Positions 6,296 through 6,959 of a DNA stretch of 6,959 bases are shown in pieces. The notes under the pieces are model-generated. The model was not told where the DNA came from and searched no databases. It saw only the letters and a program-made list of their open reading frames with translations. Where the stretch lies: the NCBI GenBank assembly GCA_021299615.1, contig JAJTHC010000141.1, forward strand, positions 1 to 6,959, read 5' to 3'. The translations under genes and the position numbers were made by a program. The stretch's first letter is position 1; every line of letters begins with the position of its first letter. This DNA comes from Vampirovibrionales bacterium (GTDB lineage Bacteria; Cyanobacteriota; Vampirovibrionia; Vampirovibrionales; JAJTHC01).

Positions 6296-6398
6296 CCCTC
6301 CCCTTTAAGGGGAGGGTTGGGGTGGGGAGTAGATGTAAACACTGGGTTTTAGACATCCCCCCCTCTCCCTAGCCCTCTCCTCAAGGAGAGGGGACAGG
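6296..6398. repeat. Second copy of the palindromic intergenic repeat family
   Basis: The left stem is CCCTCCCCTT/AAGGGGAGGG (6296-6305/6307-6316). The right stem is CCCTCTCCT/AGGAGAGGG (6373-6381/6384-6392). Between them are a G-rich run (6315-6329) and a C-rich run (6357-6370) that can partly pair across a central ~27-nt segment, giving the same paired-arm layout as the 1579-1707 unit. The right end AGGAGAGGGGACAGG (6384-6398) is the exact complement of 1577-1591. The element occupies much of the 278-nt gap between lysA and the MerR-like gene. That gap also holds a possible lysA -10 (TAGAAT on the minus strand, 6274-6279) without a clear -35. No ORF is seen. Confidence 0.7.
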
Positions 6399-6444
6399 AC
6401 TTTGTAGAGCTTTCTATACCATTTATTAAAGCGTCAAAATACGG

Positions 6445-6497
6445 ACTTGACAAGTGGCTAGCCAATTATAGACGTTTCATGTAAAATAATGACAAGT
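6445..6497. promoter_or_regulatory. Candidate control region of the MerR-like gene: palindrome and direct repeat
   Basis: ACTTGACAAGT (6445-6455) is a perfect 5-bp inverted repeat around one base and contains a consensus -35 hexamer TTGACA (6447-6452). Its half TGACAAGT recurs at 6490-6497. TATAGA (6467-6472) is only 14 nt from TTGACA, and TAAAAT (6482-6487) is 29 nt away, so no standard promoter pairing results. The palindrome could be an operator for the adjacent regulator, which is speculation from position alone. Confidence 0.3.
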
Positions 6498-6528
6498 CTA
6501 TTTTTTAAATGTTATTGAGGAAATTCGC

Positions 6529-6959
6529 ATGAATGCTTCGACCCTGAACACCACACAAAGCCATCCTTACGCCACGCCTTATGTGTGCCAACTCTTTCAG
6601 ATTCAAGAAAGCACGCTCAAAAACTTGTCTCAAGTGTTGAAGTTGACCCCTCAATTGGACGCCGCCAGCCAGCAATTGCATTTTGCTCAAGCGGATTTAG
6701 ATGTGTTGAAACGAGCCATTGAATTGCATCGTCAAGGCAAGCCGTTGTCTGAAATTGTGCAGTTGTTGACGGCAACATCTACGGCGTTGCAAGTTACGCC
6801 GAGCTATAGCTTGAATGAAACGAGTCCTTTAGAAGTGGATGCCACCAGTAGCGGGATATCATCCGTGGTGGAAGCGATTACGCATTCGAAGGAATACATT
6901 TTAAACGAGATGTCTCGTTTGTTGGATGACCGCTTGGCGGGCTTGGATGAAGTGGTCGT
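6529..6959 (+). CDS. Partial protein with MerR-like helix-turn-helix N-terminus and helical C-terminal part (runs off the right edge)
   Basis: An ATG at 6529 with GAGG 8 nt upstream opens a frame of 143 codons to the window end without a stop. Residues about 17-81 follow the MerR DNA-binding domain in outline: PYVCQLFQIQESTLKNLSQVLKL (17-39) as the helix-turn-helix, a diverged wing, then HFAQADLDVLKRAIELHRQGKPLSEIVQLL (51-80), which matches the usual 'ys..dl..L..I..l...G.sl.eI..lL' pattern. The typical arginines and the R-x-Y of the wing are missing, so it is a distant member. A Ser/Thr-rich linker (82-112) leads to an amphipathic helical stretch SVVEAITHSKEYILNEMSRLLDDRL (111-135), as in MerR/RacA-like proteins with a coiled coil, whose effector part is not visible. 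No metal-binding cysteines are seen. It is transcribed divergently from lysA. Function is unknown; a transcription regulator or nucleoid-binding protein is the best guess. Confidence 0.65.
   Translation, partial: MNASTLNTTQSHPYATPYVCQLFQIQESTLKNLSQVLKLTPQLDAASQQLHFAQADLDVLKRAIELHRQGKPLSEIVQLLTATSTALQVTPSYSLNETSPLEVDATSSGISSVVEAITHSKEYILNEMSRLLDDRLAGLDEVV

Noticed and set aside
6447..6472. Standard sigma-70 promoter TTGACA ... TATAGA
   Set aside because: The spacer is only 14 nt, outside the normal 16-19 nt range.
6251..6528. Lysine riboswitch upstream of lysA
   Set aside because: The hairpins there are symmetric CCCTCC/GGAGGG palindromes shared with another locus, and no lysine-aptamer-like arrangement could be seen.

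Overview
The window reads as an ordinary chromosomal segment of a Gram-negative-type bacterium with moderate GC. It holds six complete genes, two genes cut by the window edges, and several intergenic palindromic repeats. A plant/cyanobacterial-type ferredoxin-NADP reductase ending in the diagnostic aromatic residue, a lipid II amidating-type glutamine amidotransferase (GatD) and an FtsEX pair could fit a non-photosynthetic relative of Cyanobacteria (Melainabacteria/Vampirovibrionia-like). That assignment is inference only: nothing in the window is a decisive taxonomic marker.

Layout, left to right. Positions 1-574 (minus) hold the start of a gene cut by the left edge, which looks like a class III nucleotidyl-cyclase fold with its metal aspartates replaced. 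Positions 575-759 are non-coding and are mostly a ~150-bp element with inverted ends (MITE-like). gatD (760-1527, minus) follows. Positions 1528-1806 are non-coding and hold a compound palindromic repeat plus a strong terminator for the next transcription unit. Then come four minus-strand genes in the order of transcription ftsE (4810-4133), ftsX (4097-3213), a STAS-domain gene (3147-2758) and a petH-type FNR (2700-1807). The gaps are 35, 65 and 57 nt with no convincing internal terminator, so they may form one operon ending at the 1743-1772 terminator. lysA (4907-6250, minus) lies upstream with a possible weak terminator. Positions 6251-6528 are a divergent intergenic region with a second copy of the palindromic repeat family. 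The window ends in a plus-strand gene (6529 onward, cut by the right edge) with a MerR-like N-terminus.

Functionally, three genes concern the cell wall. LysA makes lysine from the meso-diaminopimelate that also feeds peptidoglycan. GatD is predicted to supply ammonia for amidating peptidoglycan precursors. FtsEX is the ABC-type regulator of septal peptidoglycan hydrolysis. The FNR links ferredoxin and NADP(H) pools, and the STAS protein is a candidate anti-anti-sigma or partner-switching protein. No CRISPR, tRNA, rRNA, transposase or phage gene was seen. I found no clear new multi-gene system. The most unusual items are the degenerate cyclase domain, the two families of intergenic repeats, the orphan gatD and the STAS gene inside the ftsEX unit.
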